From positions 1-64,000 of the forward strand of contig NZ_WIAQ01000015.1 of assembly GCF_009466385.1 (NCBI RefSeq): a DNA stretch of 64,000 nucleotides. Reading direction: 5' to 3'. Position 1 is the first letter of the stretch. Every line of letters begins with the position of its first letter. The translations under genes and the position numbers were made by a program. The notes under the pieces were generated by a model. That model saw nothing but the letters and a program-made list of their open reading frames with translations, was not told the origin of the DNA and searched no databases. Source of the stretch: Peribacillus tepidiphilus. Its GTDB lineage: Bacteria; Bacillota; Bacilli; Bacillales; DSM-1321. Below, in pieces: positions 8,937 through 17,996 of the stretch.

Positions 8937-9791
8937 ATGGCAAAGAAAAAGAATCGTAGAATTCAAGGAATTAAACAGGAATTAATGAGCAACAAGACTG
9001 CACTGATTTCCGTCATTTTTTTAGTCTTGATTATTTTATCATCCGTTTTTGCCTTCTTGTCTCCTTATACTCCTGACGAAGTGGATATTGAGAACGTTCT
9101 ACAGCCTCCAAGCGGTGAGCATCTGTTTGGGACCGATGAGCTTGGGCGTGATTATTTTACAAGAGCGCTGTATGGAGGTCGAGTTTCACTTACTGTAGGA
9201 ATTTTGGCGATGGTTATTTCAACGAGCATTGGAGTTTTAGTTGGAACCATCAGCGGATATTTCGGCGGCCGGTTGGATAATGTTCTAATGAGAATGGTTG
9301 ATATTATCTCTTCCATACCTTGGATGATTCTTGTAACTGTAGTGAGTATTTATTTAACTCCAGGTTTAAAAGCGATCATTCTTGTGATTGGCTTGTTTAC
9401 TTGGATGAGCACGGCAAGACTTGTCCGTGCTGAGACACTTTCGATTAAAGAAAGGGAATATGTCCTTTATGCAAAAGCATCCGGTCAATCTTTCTTCAAG
9501 ATTATCGGAAAACACATTATTCCCGCTGTTTTCCCTACAATTGTCGTGGCTTCAACCGTAAGCATTGCGAACGCCATCATGATGGAATCGGCATTGAGCT
9601 TTTTAGGATTAGGTGTTCAACAGCCTGTATCTTCATGGGGGAGCATGCTGCAAAATGCCCAAAGTAATTTAGGGAACGCGCCTTATATGGCGATTCTACC
9701 TGGTTTGTTCATTGTATTAACCGTCTTTTCATTTAATAAGCTAGGGGACGTATTAAGAGTTGCGGTAGAACCGAAAACAAGGAGCAAATAG
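8937..9791 (+). CDS. dppC: Peptide ABC transporter permease, DppC/OppC type
   Basis: 284 residues. A cytoplasmic N-terminal stretch and OppC_N segment (LMSNKTALISVIFLVLII) precede the landmark GEHLFGTDELGRDYFTRALYGGR, then five more membrane segments. The EAA loop is KASGQSFFKIIGKHIIPA. It is the second half of the channel. The ATG overlaps the ribosome-site spacing from dppB (GAGGTGATAGAATG), and dppD follows 11 bases later. Confidence 0.93.
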   Translation: MAKKKNRRIQGIKQELMSNKTALISVIFLVLIILSSVFAFLSPYTPDEVDIENVLQPPSGEHLFGTDELGRDYFTRALYGGRVSLTVGILAMVISTSIGVLVGTISGYFGGRLDNVLMRMVDIISSIPWMILVTVVSIYLTPGLKAIILVIGLFTWMSTARLVRAETLSIKEREYVLYAKASGQSFFKIIGKHIIPAVFPTIVVASTVSIANAIMMESALSFLGLGVQQPVSSWGSMLQNAQSNLGNAPYMAILPGLFIVLTVFSFNKLGDVLRVAVEPKTRSK

Positions 9792-9802
9792 GAGGTGAAA
9801 TC

Positions 9803-10795
9803 GTGAATTCTACTGAACTATTGAAAATTCAAGATTTACGTACCGCATTTTATGACGGAAAGACAAAAAAAGATGCAGTGCGCGGCGTAAGTTTTTCCGT
9901 AAATAAAGGAGAAATCTTAGGAATTGTTGGGGAGTCAGGAAGCGGAAAAAGCGTCATGATGAAATCCATCCTCGGTATTCTGCCTTCCAATGCAAAAGTG
10001 GAATCAGGTGAAATTGTATTAAATGGAAAGCATATCGAAAAACTTTCGGAAAAAGAATTGCGAAAGATTAGGGGTAAGGAAATCGCCATGATTTTCCAGG
10101 ATCCGATGACAGCTCTCAATCCTTTAAAAACAATTGGAGATCATTTAATCGATTTGCTTGTAAGAATTCGAGGGATGAATAAAGCAGAAGCAAAAAAGGA
10201 AGCGATCGAGGCTCTTCGTTCTGTTGGGATTCCTTCACCTGAAAAAAGACTAGATCAGTATCCTCATGAATTTAGCGGCGGGATGAGACAAAGGGTGTTA
10301 ATCGCCATGGCCCTCTGCTGCAAGCCACAGCTGTTAATTGCAGATGAACCGACGACAGCATTGGATGTGACGATTCAGGCGCAAATTTTACAGCTTTTGA
10401 AAAAATTAAAGCAGGATAACAATATGTCCATCACGTTGATCACACACGATTTAGGAGTGGTGGCTAGCCTTTGCAGCCGCATCATCGTCATGTATGCGGG
10501 AATGATTATGGAGGAAGGTACAGCTGAGGAAATTTTTTATCGTCCCAAGCATCCTTACACAAAAGCATTGCTAGAGTCCATTCCTCGTTTGGATGATGAA
10601 GAAAAGCAGCGCTTGAAGCCTATTAAAGGGAGTGCCCCTTCTTTGTCAGACCTGCCGAAGGGATGTCCGTTTGCCGGGAGATGCCCATATACTTTCGAAA
10701 AATGCTATTCAGAAATGCCTAATTATAAACATTTTTCACCAACACAACGTTCTATGTGCTGGATTGCAGAGAAAGTAGGTGAGAGTAATGGGTGA
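9803..10795 (+). CDS. dppD: Peptide ABC transporter ATP-binding protein, DppD/OppD type
   Basis: 330 residues starting with GTG behind a textbook AGGAGGTGA. Walker A is GESGSGKSV, signature FSGGMRQRVLIAMAL, Walker B LLIADEPTTALD. The C-terminus carries the cysteine-rich oligo_HPY tail (GCPFAGRCPYTFEKC), which in relatives can bind an iron-sulphur cluster. It overlaps dppF by eight bases, which suggests translational coupling. Confidence 0.93.
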   Translation: MNSTELLKIQDLRTAFYDGKTKKDAVRGVSFSVNKGEILGIVGESGSGKSVMMKSILGILPSNAKVESGEIVLNGKHIEKLSEKELRKIRGKEIAMIFQDPMTALNPLKTIGDHLIDLLVRIRGMNKAEAKKEAIEALRSVGIPSPEKRLDQYPHEFSGGMRQRVLIAMALCCKPQLLIADEPTTALDVTIQAQILQLLKKLKQDNNMSITLITHDLGVVASLCSRIIVMYAGMIMEEGTAEEIFYRPKHPYTKALLESIPRLDDEEKQRLKPIKGSAPSLSDLPKGCPFAGRCPYTFEKCYSEMPNYKHFSPTQRSMCWIAEKVGESNG

Positions 10796-11765
10796 AACCT
10801 TAATTGAGGTTAAAAATTTAAAAAAATATTTTACTGTTAAATCCTCTGTATTTTCTCGAAATGAGCAGATCGTAAAAGCGGTGGATGATGTTAGCTTTTC
10901 GATCAAAAAAGGTGAAACCTTCGGACTTGTAGGAGAGTCTGGCTGCGGTAAATCAACGCTTGGAAGAACCGTAACAAGATTATACGAACCGACAGCTGGA
11001 GAAGTGAGATTTGAAGGAGTCGATATTACAAAGTTAGGCTCAAAAGAGATGCAGGTCTATCGGAAAAAGATGCAAATGATTTTCCAAGATCCTTATTCTT
11101 CCTTGAACCCCTATATGAATGTTGAAGAAATCATCAGTGAGCCTCTCGACATTCATATGAAGCTATCAAAACGTGAAAAGCAGGAGAGGATTGAGGAGAT
11201 TCTTGAAAAGGTCGGTCTCAAGAAAGACGCTTTAGAGAAATTTCCGCACGAATTTAGCGGTGGTCAGCGTCAGCGCATCGGCATAGCCCGCGCCCTTTCT
11301 GTCCAACCTGAATTCGTCCTTGCTGATGAAGCCATTTCAGCATTAGACGTTTCGATTCAGGCTCAGGTTATCAATCTTCTAGAAGACTTACAAGATGAGA
11401 TGGGATTAACGTATCTTTTTGTAGCGCACGACTTATCTATGGTTCGCCACATTTCTGATCGAATCGGTGTGATGTATCTAGGAAAAATCGTGGAGATCTC
11501 TCCAAGTAGAGAATTGTATAAAAATCCACTGCATCCATATACGAAGGCTCTTCTATCAGCCATTCCGATTCCGGATCCTGCAAGAGCGAAAGAAGCTGTC
11601 TATGAACCGATCACTGGTGAGCTTCCAAGTCCGTTAGATTTGCCAAGCGGCTGTCGTTTCCGTACAAGATGTCCATTCGCTACCGCGAAATGTGCAGAAG
11701 TAGAGCCAGAAATGAAGGAAGTAGATAAAGACCATTTTGTCGCTTGTCATTTGTATGAAGAATAG
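10788..11765 (+). CDS. dppF: Peptide ABC transporter ATP-binding protein, DppF/OppF type
   Basis: 325 residues from the ATG at 10788, inside the end of dppD; a GTG nine bases upstream is less likely because the AGGTGAGAG ribosome site covers it. Walker A GESGCGKST, signature FSGGQRQRIGIARAL, Walker B FVLADEAISALD (alanine where most relatives have proline after DE). It pairs with DppD as the ATPase heterodimer. A terminator follows at once. Confidence 0.92.
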   Translation: MGETLIEVKNLKKYFTVKSSVFSRNEQIVKAVDDVSFSIKKGETFGLVGESGCGKSTLGRTVTRLYEPTAGEVRFEGVDITKLGSKEMQVYRKKMQMIFQDPYSSLNPYMNVEEIISEPLDIHMKLSKREKQERIEEILEKVGLKKDALEKFPHEFSGGQRQRIGIARALSVQPEFVLADEAISALDVSIQAQVINLLEDLQDEMGLTYLFVAHDLSMVRHISDRIGVMYLGKIVEISPSRELYKNPLHPYTKALLSAIPIPDPARAKEAVYEPITGELPSPLDLPSGCRFRTRCPFATAKCAEVEPEMKEVDKDHFVACHLYEE

Positions 11766-11803
11766 AAAAGGTTACATGCCTTCAAGGCAAGTAACCTTTT
11801 TTA
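11764..11803 (+). terminator. Rho-independent terminator of the dpp operon
   Basis: AAAAGGTTAC-TGCC pairs with GGCA-GTAACCTTTT around TTCAA, followed by TTATTT. It begins at the stop codon of dppF. Confidence 0.88.
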
Positions 11804-11806
11804 TTT

Positions 11807-12018
11807 AAGGCTCTTTTCTAAAAGATTGTTGTTTTTAAATAGGTTATGGGAATGAAAACCGTTGATAAAAAAATTGGTTGATTGGAGCGTAAGGTGCGAG
11901 ACTCCTGCGGGAGCAGCGGGACAGGTGAGACCCCACAGGAGCTGACTGCCGAGGAGGCTCACCGCCCGCCCCGCGGAAAGCGAGCATCCTGAAACGGAGA
12001 TCAACCTCTCCTCACTAT
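11807..12018. repeat. GC-rich interspersed repeat, copy A (incomplete right end)
   Basis: About 210 bases that are nearly identical to 35047-35258. Shared landmarks are CTTTTCTAAAAGATTGTTG at the left, then TTGGTTGATTGGAGCG, a GC-rich core with GACAGGTGAGACCCCACAGG, and CACCGCCCGCCCCGCGG. The core is far richer in GC than the surroundings and can fold into nested stems. The right terminal inverted repeat seen in copy B is not preserved here. Open frames across it are by-products of the GC-rich core. Confidence 0.85.
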
Positions 12019-12301
12019 CATGTGTTTTCTTTAGAAGAATGGCAATGATCATTGTTATTCGCGTATACATTAGGACAAGACCAACATGTGTAAAAAAACC
12101 TTAGTCCAAAATGGTGAATCGAGTTATGTGATCGCATGATTGATCCGGCATTTACTGGCAGTAAAACCCCTACTTTAAGCTTGAAAGGGATTGATGAAGT
12201 CTAAGTGGTGGAAAAGAAAACCCCCACTGATGGAAGTTCCTCTTTATTATCAAAAATAGTAAGAATGTTCACATAAAATGATTTAGACATAGAAAAAGCT
12301 A
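12019..12301. other. Gene-free spacer between repeat copy A and the cobalamin promoter
   Basis: I see no gene. Bases 12221-12267 (CCCCCACTGATGGAAGTTCC and following) resemble 37166-37207, so this spacer contains a short decayed repeat. The rest shows no recognisable structure. Confidence 0.5.
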
Positions 12302-12330
12302 ATGACAAACGACTCAATCTGGAGTACAAT
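12302..12330 (+). promoter_or_regulatory. Candidate SigA promoter of the cobalamin operon
   Basis: ATGACA at 12302-12307 and TACAAT at 12325-12330 are separated by 17 bases. Transcription would begin about 18 bases before the first stem of the riboswitch aptamer. Confidence 0.65.
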
Positions 12331-12347
12331 GAACAAAAATGAATAGT

Positions 12348-12507
12348 CTTTAAAAGTGCCTTTTTGAAGGATAATAGGGAAACCGGTGAAAATCCGGTGC
12401 AGCCCCCGCTACTGTAAGCACAGATTTGTTTGAAAGTACCACTGACCGAAGTGTTGGGAAGGGTCAAACAGAGATGAAGTGCGAAGCCAGGAGACCTGCT
12501 TTTAAAG
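12348..12507 (+). promoter_or_regulatory. Cobalamin (adenosylcobalamin) riboswitch
   Basis: The closing stem is perfect: CTTTAAAAG at 12348-12356 with CTTTTAAAG at 12499-12507. Inside are the conserved GGGAA...GGTGAAAATCC...GCAGCCCCCGCTACTGTAA segment and the B12 box GCCAGGAGACCTGC at 12486-12499. Cobalamin binding is expected to favour the terminator at 12578 and switch off the operon that follows. Confidence 0.95.
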
Positions 12508-12577
12508 CGTAAGATGCTTGTTTTTCGGAGGGAAGAATAAGTCAAGAAACCATTGTGTTTTACTATCTAAAGTACAC

Positions 12578-12616
12578 AAAAGACCTTGACTGTTCTCAGT
12601 TAAGGTCTTTTTTATG
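12578..12616 (+). terminator. Riboswitch-controlled terminator
   Basis: AAAGACCTT-GAC pairs with GTT-AAGGTCTTT around TGTTCTCA and ends in a T-run. It sits between aptamer and first gene, so control is likely by premature termination. Confidence 0.85.
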
Positions 12617-12773
12617 GTTCGAACATACATACATATGTCAATTTCAACGAAGACTTTAGGCCATTTATTCAGTCCGAAGAATCAAGCAACATAAACATAA
12701 ATGAAGACTTTTCATTTTTGAAATCATGAGCTCCTAAAAGGAGGTAGCTTAGAAAACGAAAGGAGTTGAACAA

Positions 12774-13313
12774 ATGAAAGAAACAAAAGGCAGAATCCTT
12801 GTATATACCGGCGATGGAAAAGGAAAAACAACAGCTGCTGTTGGATTGGCAGTTCGAGCTCTTGGCCGGGATATGAAAGTGCTGATTCTTCAATTTATTA
12901 AATCACCTGAGCGTACATATGGCGAACAAATAGCTCTTGAGAAGCTAGGAGCTGAAATGCATCAACTCGGGATTGGTTTTACTTGGACAAAGACGCCGGA
13001 AGAACATCGAGCAGCATTAAAGAAAGCATGGGAATTAGCGAAGGAAAAGCTGCAAGACCCGAAATATGACTTGATCATTTTAGATGAAATCAATAATGCC
13101 CTAAGCATTACTAGCTTTCCAATTGATGATGTACTTCCGCTCAAAGAGGTTATGGATACCTTGAAAAATCGCCCTTCTCACATGCATGTTGTATTGACTG
13201 GGAGGGATGCGAAAGACGAAATCAAGGAAATGGCCGATTTGGTTTCTGTCGTGCAAGTAGAGAAGCATTACTATGATGAAGGCGTAGATGCCATTTACGG
13301 CATTGAATATTAA
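12774..13313 (+). CDS. cobO: Cob(I)yrinic acid a,c-diamide adenosyltransferase (BtuR/CobO/CobA family)
   Basis: 179 residues, close to the family length of about 175-200. The N-terminal P-loop YTGDGKGKTTAAVGLAVRA and the LILQFIKSP strand are diagnostic; LIILDEINNAL is the Walker B-like strand. It attaches the 5'-deoxyadenosyl group to corrinoids. Good AAAGGAG ribosome site seven bases before the ATG. First gene of the riboswitch-controlled operon; cobQ starts 11 bases after its stop. Confidence 0.94.
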   Translation: MKETKGRILVYTGDGKGKTTAAVGLAVRALGRDMKVLILQFIKSPERTYGEQIALEKLGAEMHQLGIGFTWTKTPEEHRAALKKAWELAKEKLQDPKYDLIILDEINNALSITSFPIDDVLPLKEVMDTLKNRPSHMHVVLTGRDAKDEIKEMADLVSVVQVEKHYYDEGVDAIYGIEY

Positions 13314-13324
13314 GAGGCAGATGT

Positions 13325-14830
13325 ATGAAAAATAGGCCACTCACAATTATGATTCAAGGGACACATTCCGATGCTGGGAAAAGTGTGATCACTACTGCAC
13401 TATGCCGAATCTTTGCACAGGATGGATACAAAACGGCACCTTTCAAGTCGCAAAACATGGCATTGAATTCGTATATTACGTTAGATGGAAAGGAAATTGG
13501 GAGGGCGCAGGGTGTTCAGGCAGAAGCTGCCAAAACCACTGCGACCACTGATATGAACCCGATTCTCATTAAGCCATCAAGAGATATGGAAGCTCAGGTT
13601 GTTTTTCACGGCAAGCCGTATGCTACGATGAAAGCTACCCAGTATCGAGAGGAGTTTTTTCAGCTTGGTGTCCAAGCCATTCACGATTCCCTTCAAAAAT
13701 TGAAGGAAGAATATGAAGTAATCGTTATAGAAGGAGCAGGATCTCCGGCTGAAATCAATTTGACTGACAAAGAGCTGGTAAATATGCGGGTTGCAAGTAT
13801 TGCGAATGCCCCAGTTATTCTTGTCGGGGATATCGATAAAGGTGGGGTTTTTGCGAGTCTTGTCGGAACTCTCCAGCTTTTAGGCCCACATGATCGAAGT
13901 CGCGTGATCGGCGTCATCATTAATAAATTCAGAGGGGACATTTCCCTGTTACAGCCAGGTTTAGATTGGTTTGAAGAGTACACCGGTGTCTCAGTTCTCG
14001 GTGTGATCCCGTATTTAGAAGGACTTGAAATTGACGGAGAGGATTCACTTGTTTTACAAAAATATGGTAATGATCACAAAGACCAAGCAGCAATTGATAT
14101 AGCAGTAATTGCGTATCCGCGCATATCCAATTTTACAGATGTGGATCCGCTTCGCCTCGAACCAGATTGCAGAGTGAGGTTTGTAAGAAAGGCATCTGAG
14201 CTTGGGAATCCTGATTTTATCATTTTACCTGGTACGAAAAACACGGCCGAGGATTTGTTATTCCTGCGTGAATCAGGGCTTTTTGAGAAAATCAAGACAG
14301 CCTATCATAATGGAACTTGTTTGGCAGGAATTTGCGGCGGGTTTCAAATGCTTGGAGAAAAAATAATGGATCCGAGTCAAATTGAATCTCCCTACACGAT
14401 TATGGAAGGCTTTGGCCTATTTCCGATGGTTACAGAAATGACAGAAATGAAAAAAACAGTTCGAGTTAAAGGGTTTTGCAGGATGAAGGGATTCGAGAAT
14501 CTTCTGCTATCCGGTTACGAAATACATATGGGTCGCACGCAATTAAATAGGAACCACCAGCCTTTTTCCATCCTTTCAGGAGAAATGGAAGGCTGTACGA
14601 ACCAAGAAGGAACTCTATTTGGAACCTATCTGCATGATGTGTTCCACAATGATGAATTTCGGGGAGCGTATCTCAATAAGATCAGAAAGAAAAAAGGGCT
14701 AGAACCGATCGAGCGCTCGCTCCGATTCAGAGATCTGAAAGAAAGAGAGTTTGACAGATTGGCTGAACATGTTAGACGCTCGATAAAAATGGATCTCATA
14801 TTAGAAAAAATGAAAGAATTCTCGGTCTAA
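13325..14830 (+). CDS. cobQ: Cobyric acid synthase
   Basis: 501 residues, full length. The N-terminal dethiobiotin-synthetase-like domain starts MIQGTHSDAGKSVITTALCRIF with SQNMALNS, and the C-terminal class I glutamine amidotransferase domain has the nucleophile in LAGICGGFQMLG and histidine in GTYLHDVFHN. It amidates adenosylcobyrinic acid a,c-diamide to adenosylcobyric acid. Since no earlier corrin-ring genes are here, it either completes salvage of incomplete corrinoids or serves a ring pathway elsewhere (inference). Confidence 0.95.
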   Translation: MKNRPLTIMIQGTHSDAGKSVITTALCRIFAQDGYKTAPFKSQNMALNSYITLDGKEIGRAQGVQAEAAKTTATTDMNPILIKPSRDMEAQVVFHGKPYATMKATQYREEFFQLGVQAIHDSLQKLKEEYEVIVIEGAGSPAEINLTDKELVNMRVASIANAPVILVGDIDKGGVFASLVGTLQLLGPHDRSRVIGVIINKFRGDISLLQPGLDWFEEYTGVSVLGVIPYLEGLEIDGEDSLVLQKYGNDHKDQAAIDIAVIAYPRISNFTDVDPLRLEPDCRVRFVRKASELGNPDFIILPGTKNTAEDLLFLRESGLFEKIKTAYHNGTCLAGICGGFQMLGEKIMDPSQIESPYTIMEGFGLFPMVTEMTEMKKTVRVKGFCRMKGFENLLLSGYEIHMGRTQLNRNHQPFSILSGEMEGCTNQEGTLFGTYLHDVFHNDEFRGAYLNKIRKKKGLEPIERSLRFRDLKEREFDRLAEHVRRSIKMDLILEKMKEFSV

Positions 14831-14846
14831 GGAGGATATTAAAAAA

Positions 14847-15899
14847 ATGGATGTTTGGAAGGTCATCGAGAGTATAAGACCTGTCGATGTTCAAATGGGT
14901 CAAGAGGCAATTGGACACATCAACAACTTAACTAAACCGGTTGGAAGCCTTGGCGAGATTGAGAGAGTAGCCATGGAGCTTTGTAAAATGACAGGAACAC
15001 AGTTTCCAGATGTATTTCCGCCGGGGGTTATTGTGTTTGCAGCCGATCACGGAATCGCAGCAGAAGGAGTGTCCGCTTATCCTCAGGAAGTGACAGCCCA
15101 AATGGTTGCGAATTTTGCCAGTGGCGGAGCGGCTGTCAATGTCTTTACGAATCATGTCAAAGGATTGCTGGAAATCGTAGATGTCGGAGTCGCATCTAAC
15201 ATGGATCTAGCAAGTGTCCATGTACAAAAGGTCGGCTATGGAACAAAGAATTTTGCCAAAGAGCCCGCGATGACACGAGATGAAGCTCTTCTTTCAATAA
15301 AGATTGGAATGGAAAGAGCAAAACATACGATTGAACGAGGTGCAAGGTTGTTAATTGTGGGTGAAATGGGAATCGCCAACACCACATCAGCTAGCGCCAT
15401 CGTAGCCTCCTTAGCGGGGGTTCCTGCGCGTACAGTAGTAGGAACAGGTACAGGAATCCCTTCTGAAAAAGTTACATTTAAAGCAGAAGTAATAGAAAAA
15501 GCTATAGACTTATTAAACCCAGATCCACAAGACCCGATCGATTTACTCTCAAAGGTCGGAGGCTTTGAGATTGGTGCAATGTGTGGTGCTATGCTTTATG
15601 CAGCATCTAAGCAAATTCCGATTTTGCTCGATGGATTTATTTGTACATCAGCCGCGCTATTAGCGACAAGATTATCAGAGCATGTAAAGGAGTATATGTT
15701 AGCAGGCCATCAGTCTGTAGAACCTGGCCATAAGATTACGCTTGATTTGCTAGAGAAAAAGCCGTTATTGACATTAAACATGAGACTTGGAGAGGGAAGC
15801 GGTGCGGTGCTTGCTTATCCGCTTGTCCAAGCAGCGGCTAAGATGTTGAAGGAAATGGCAACATTTGAAGGTGCAAGTGTTTCAAAAGGAACAATTTAA
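14847..15899 (+). CDS. cobT: Nicotinate-nucleotide--dimethylbenzimidazole phosphoribosyltransferase
   Basis: 350 residues, typical length. Motifs include LTKPVGSLGEIERVA near the start, FAADHGIAAEGVSAYP, GEMGIANTTSASA and the substrate-binding GHQSVEPGH. It makes alpha-ribazole phosphate for the lower ligand. AAGGAGGATATT precedes the ATG. Its stop overlaps the first possible start of btuF. Confidence 0.95.
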   Translation: MDVWKVIESIRPVDVQMGQEAIGHINNLTKPVGSLGEIERVAMELCKMTGTQFPDVFPPGVIVFAADHGIAAEGVSAYPQEVTAQMVANFASGGAAVNVFTNHVKGLLEIVDVGVASNMDLASVHVQKVGYGTKNFAKEPAMTRDEALLSIKIGMERAKHTIERGARLLIVGEMGIANTTSASAIVASLAGVPARTVVGTGTGIPSEKVTFKAEVIEKAIDLLNPDPQDPIDLLSKVGGFEIGAMCGAMLYAASKQIPILLDGFICTSAALLATRLSEHVKEYMLAGHQSVEPGHKITLDLLEKKPLLTLNMRLGEGSGAVLAYPLVQAAAKMLKEMATFEGASVSKGTI

Positions 15900-15919
15900 T
15901 GAAAGATGGAGGAATACAA

Positions 15920-16900
15920 ATGAAAGGCTTTCGTAAATATGTAAATATTGCATCAATTTTATTTTTATTCATGCTTGGTGTTTTAACAGGCTGTGGACAA
16001 ACTAATCAAGAAGTAAAGGAAGAAAAGAAAGAATCTCAACAAGCTGCAGAAGAAAAGACATCATCGTTTCCGGTTACCATTAAAGATGATACAGGAAAAG
16101 AAATTACCATTGAGAAAAAGCCTGAAAAAGTGGTTTCTTTACTACCAAGCTCAACGGAAATTCTTTTTGCTCTAGGATTAGACAAAGAAATCGTTGGTGT
16201 ATCAGATTATGATAACTATCCGAAACAAGCGCTTCAAAAAGAAAAGGTAGGAGCTCAGGACCTAAATGTTGAAAAAATCTTGGCTCTTCAACCGGATGTA
16301 GCCTTCTTAGATGAATATCATGCAACAAATGCTTCCGATACCATTAAGCAATTCGAATCAGCTGGCATTAAAGTGGTGATTGTAGGCTCCAAATCCTCCT
16401 TCGATCAAGTGTATGAAACGATCGATATGCTTGCAAAAGCAACGGGTACAACTGAAAAAGCAGAAGAGATTATTGCTGGCATGAAAAAGAAAGTAGAAGA
16501 TATAAAGAAGAAAGCTCAGAATGTTACAGAAAGGAAACGAGTTTGGGTGGAGGTTTCTCCTCAGCCAGATATTTTCACAACAGGAAAAGGAACCTTCATG
16601 CAGGAAATGCTAGATATGATTGGTGCCGAAAATGTTGCTGCCGACCAACAAGGCTGGGTGAAGATGGACGAAGAAGAAATCGTCAAGCGTAATCCAGAGG
16701 TAATTATCACAACGTATGGCTACTATGTAGATCATCCGAAAGAGCAAGTATTAAATCGTGCGGGCTGGAAGGAAGTAGAAGCAGTCAAAAATGGTCAAGT
16801 GTTTGATGTAAACAGTGACATGGTAACACGTCCAGGCCCTCGTTTAGTAGATGGGGTGGAAGAGCTTGGAAAATTCATTTATCCGGACATTTTCAAATAA
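15920..16900 (+). CDS. btuF: Cobalamin/cobinamide ABC transporter substrate-binding lipoprotein
   Basis: 326 residues from the ATG at 15920, chosen because GGAGGA lies six bases upstream and the protein then opens with a clean lipoprotein signal (lipobox LTGC). An ATG 21 bases upstream lacks these features. Periplasmic_binding_2 (BtuF/FhuD) fold: PEKVVSLLPSSTEILFALGL, a long helix near residues 180-210, and TTYGYYVDHPKEQVL in the second lobe. Together with the next two genes it matches the YvrC-YvrB-YvrA arrangement of B. subtilis. Confidence 0.92.
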   Translation: MKGFRKYVNIASILFLFMLGVLTGCGQTNQEVKEEKKESQQAAEEKTSSFPVTIKDDTGKEITIEKKPEKVVSLLPSSTEILFALGLDKEIVGVSDYDNYPKQALQKEKVGAQDLNVEKILALQPDVAFLDEYHATNASDTIKQFESAGIKVVIVGSKSSFDQVYETIDMLAKATGTTEKAEEIIAGMKKKVEDIKKKAQNVTERKRVWVEVSPQPDIFTTGKGTFMQEMLDMIGAENVAADQQGWVKMDEEEIVKRNPEVIITTYGYYVDHPKEQVLNRAGWKEVEAVKNGQVFDVNSDMVTRPGPRLVDGVEELGKFIYPDIFK

Positions 16901-17933
16901 TCGAAATAAACTGTTAGGATTATTCTCACTTATTTTTGTCTTTGTTTCACTTATTGTTGGAGTTTTTGTCGGGGCGGTTTCTGTAACCGTCCCTGATATT
17001 ATCAAGATCATCATAGGTAAGGTTACGGGTTTATCTCTGTTTCAAGGAGAAGCTAGTACCGAAATGATCATTTGGGAAATTCGGTTTTCGAGAGTAATGC
17101 TTGCCTTTTTCGTTGGGGCAGCATTGTCATTAGCAGGTGCTGCATTTCAAGGCTTACTTCAAAATCCACTCGCTGACCCTTACACGATCGGCGTTTCATC
17201 AGGAGCTTCTCTTGGTGCCGTCATTATTATTTTTTTAGGGCTGCAAATCCCTTTTTTAGGAGATTTTACACTGCCTGTGGTTGCAATTACTACGGGTATG
17301 TTCACCTTATTGATTGTTCTTTCCCTTACGCAATTTGCAAGCGGTAGACTAACGAATGAAACGATTATTTTAGCAGGAATCATCCTTTCTTCTTTTATTA
17401 GTGCATTTGTTTCGCTCATTATTGCTCTCACTCCTAAAGAAGATATTAGTCAAATTCTTTATTGGATTATGGGCAGTGTATCTATGAGAGGCTGGGGCCA
17501 TGTAAAACTGATGATCCCATTCTTTGTGCTTGGGACCCTCATCATTTTGCTTCATTACAGAGAGCTGAATACGATGGCATTAGGAGAACAATCTGCTCGA
17601 TTTTCTGGAATGGATGTAAAAAAGAAAAAAGCGCTCATCTTGGTGGGGGCAGCTATTCTTACGGGTGGAGCGGTTGCAGTCTCCGGTCCAATCGGTTTTG
17701 TAGGATTGGTAATCCCTCACTTGGTCCGTTTATTAACCGGAGCCAATCATCGGGTTGTGCTGCCATTTTCCATGCTTATTGGGGGAGGCTATTTGGTGCT
17801 TGCTGATTTACTGGCTAGAACCATCATATCTCCAAAGGAGCTGCCAATCGGTGTAGTAACAGCCTTAATAGGTTCACCCATTTTTGCTGCCCTGCTGATC
17901 AAAAACCGATTGAAAAAAAGAGGGGAGCTTTAG
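16851..17933 (+). CDS. btuC: Cobalamin ABC transporter permease, FecCD/BtuC family
   Basis: Up to 360 residues with about ten membrane segments. FecCD landmarks include RFSRVMLAFFVGAALSLAGAAFQGLLQNPLADPYTIGVSSGASLGA and the late GPIGFVGLVIPHLVRLL. The start is uncertain: the ATG at 16851 lies 50 bases inside btuF without a clear ribosome site, and a TTG at 16866 behind GGGGTGGAAG is an alternative. Either way btuF and btuC overlap, so their translation is probably coupled. Confidence 0.88.
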   Translation: MGWKSLENSFIRTFSNNRNKLLGLFSLIFVFVSLIVGVFVGAVSVTVPDIIKIIIGKVTGLSLFQGEASTEMIIWEIRFSRVMLAFFVGAALSLAGAAFQGLLQNPLADPYTIGVSSGASLGAVIIIFLGLQIPFLGDFTLPVVAITTGMFTLLIVLSLTQFASGRLTNETIILAGIILSSFISAFVSLIIALTPKEDISQILYWIMGSVSMRGWGHVKLMIPFFVLGTLIILLHYRELNTMALGEQSARFSGMDVKKKKALILVGAAILTGGAVAVSGPIGFVGLVIPHLVRLLTGANHRVVLPFSMLIGGGYLVLADLLARTIISPKELPIGVVTALIGSPIFAALLIKNRLKKRGEL

Positions 17934-17996
17934 AAAAGAAGGATTTTGTACCAGTCTATTTACAAGTATTTAGACTGATCAGGCAAAGGAGAAAAA

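Noticed and set aside
12201-12545. Minus-strand 114-codon frame
   Set aside because: It runs antisense through the cobalamin riboswitch and its promoter; the RNA element explains the sequence.
17462-17806. 114-codon frame inside btuC in another frame
   Set aside because: It is an out-of-frame shadow of a conserved permease gene with no independent start signal.
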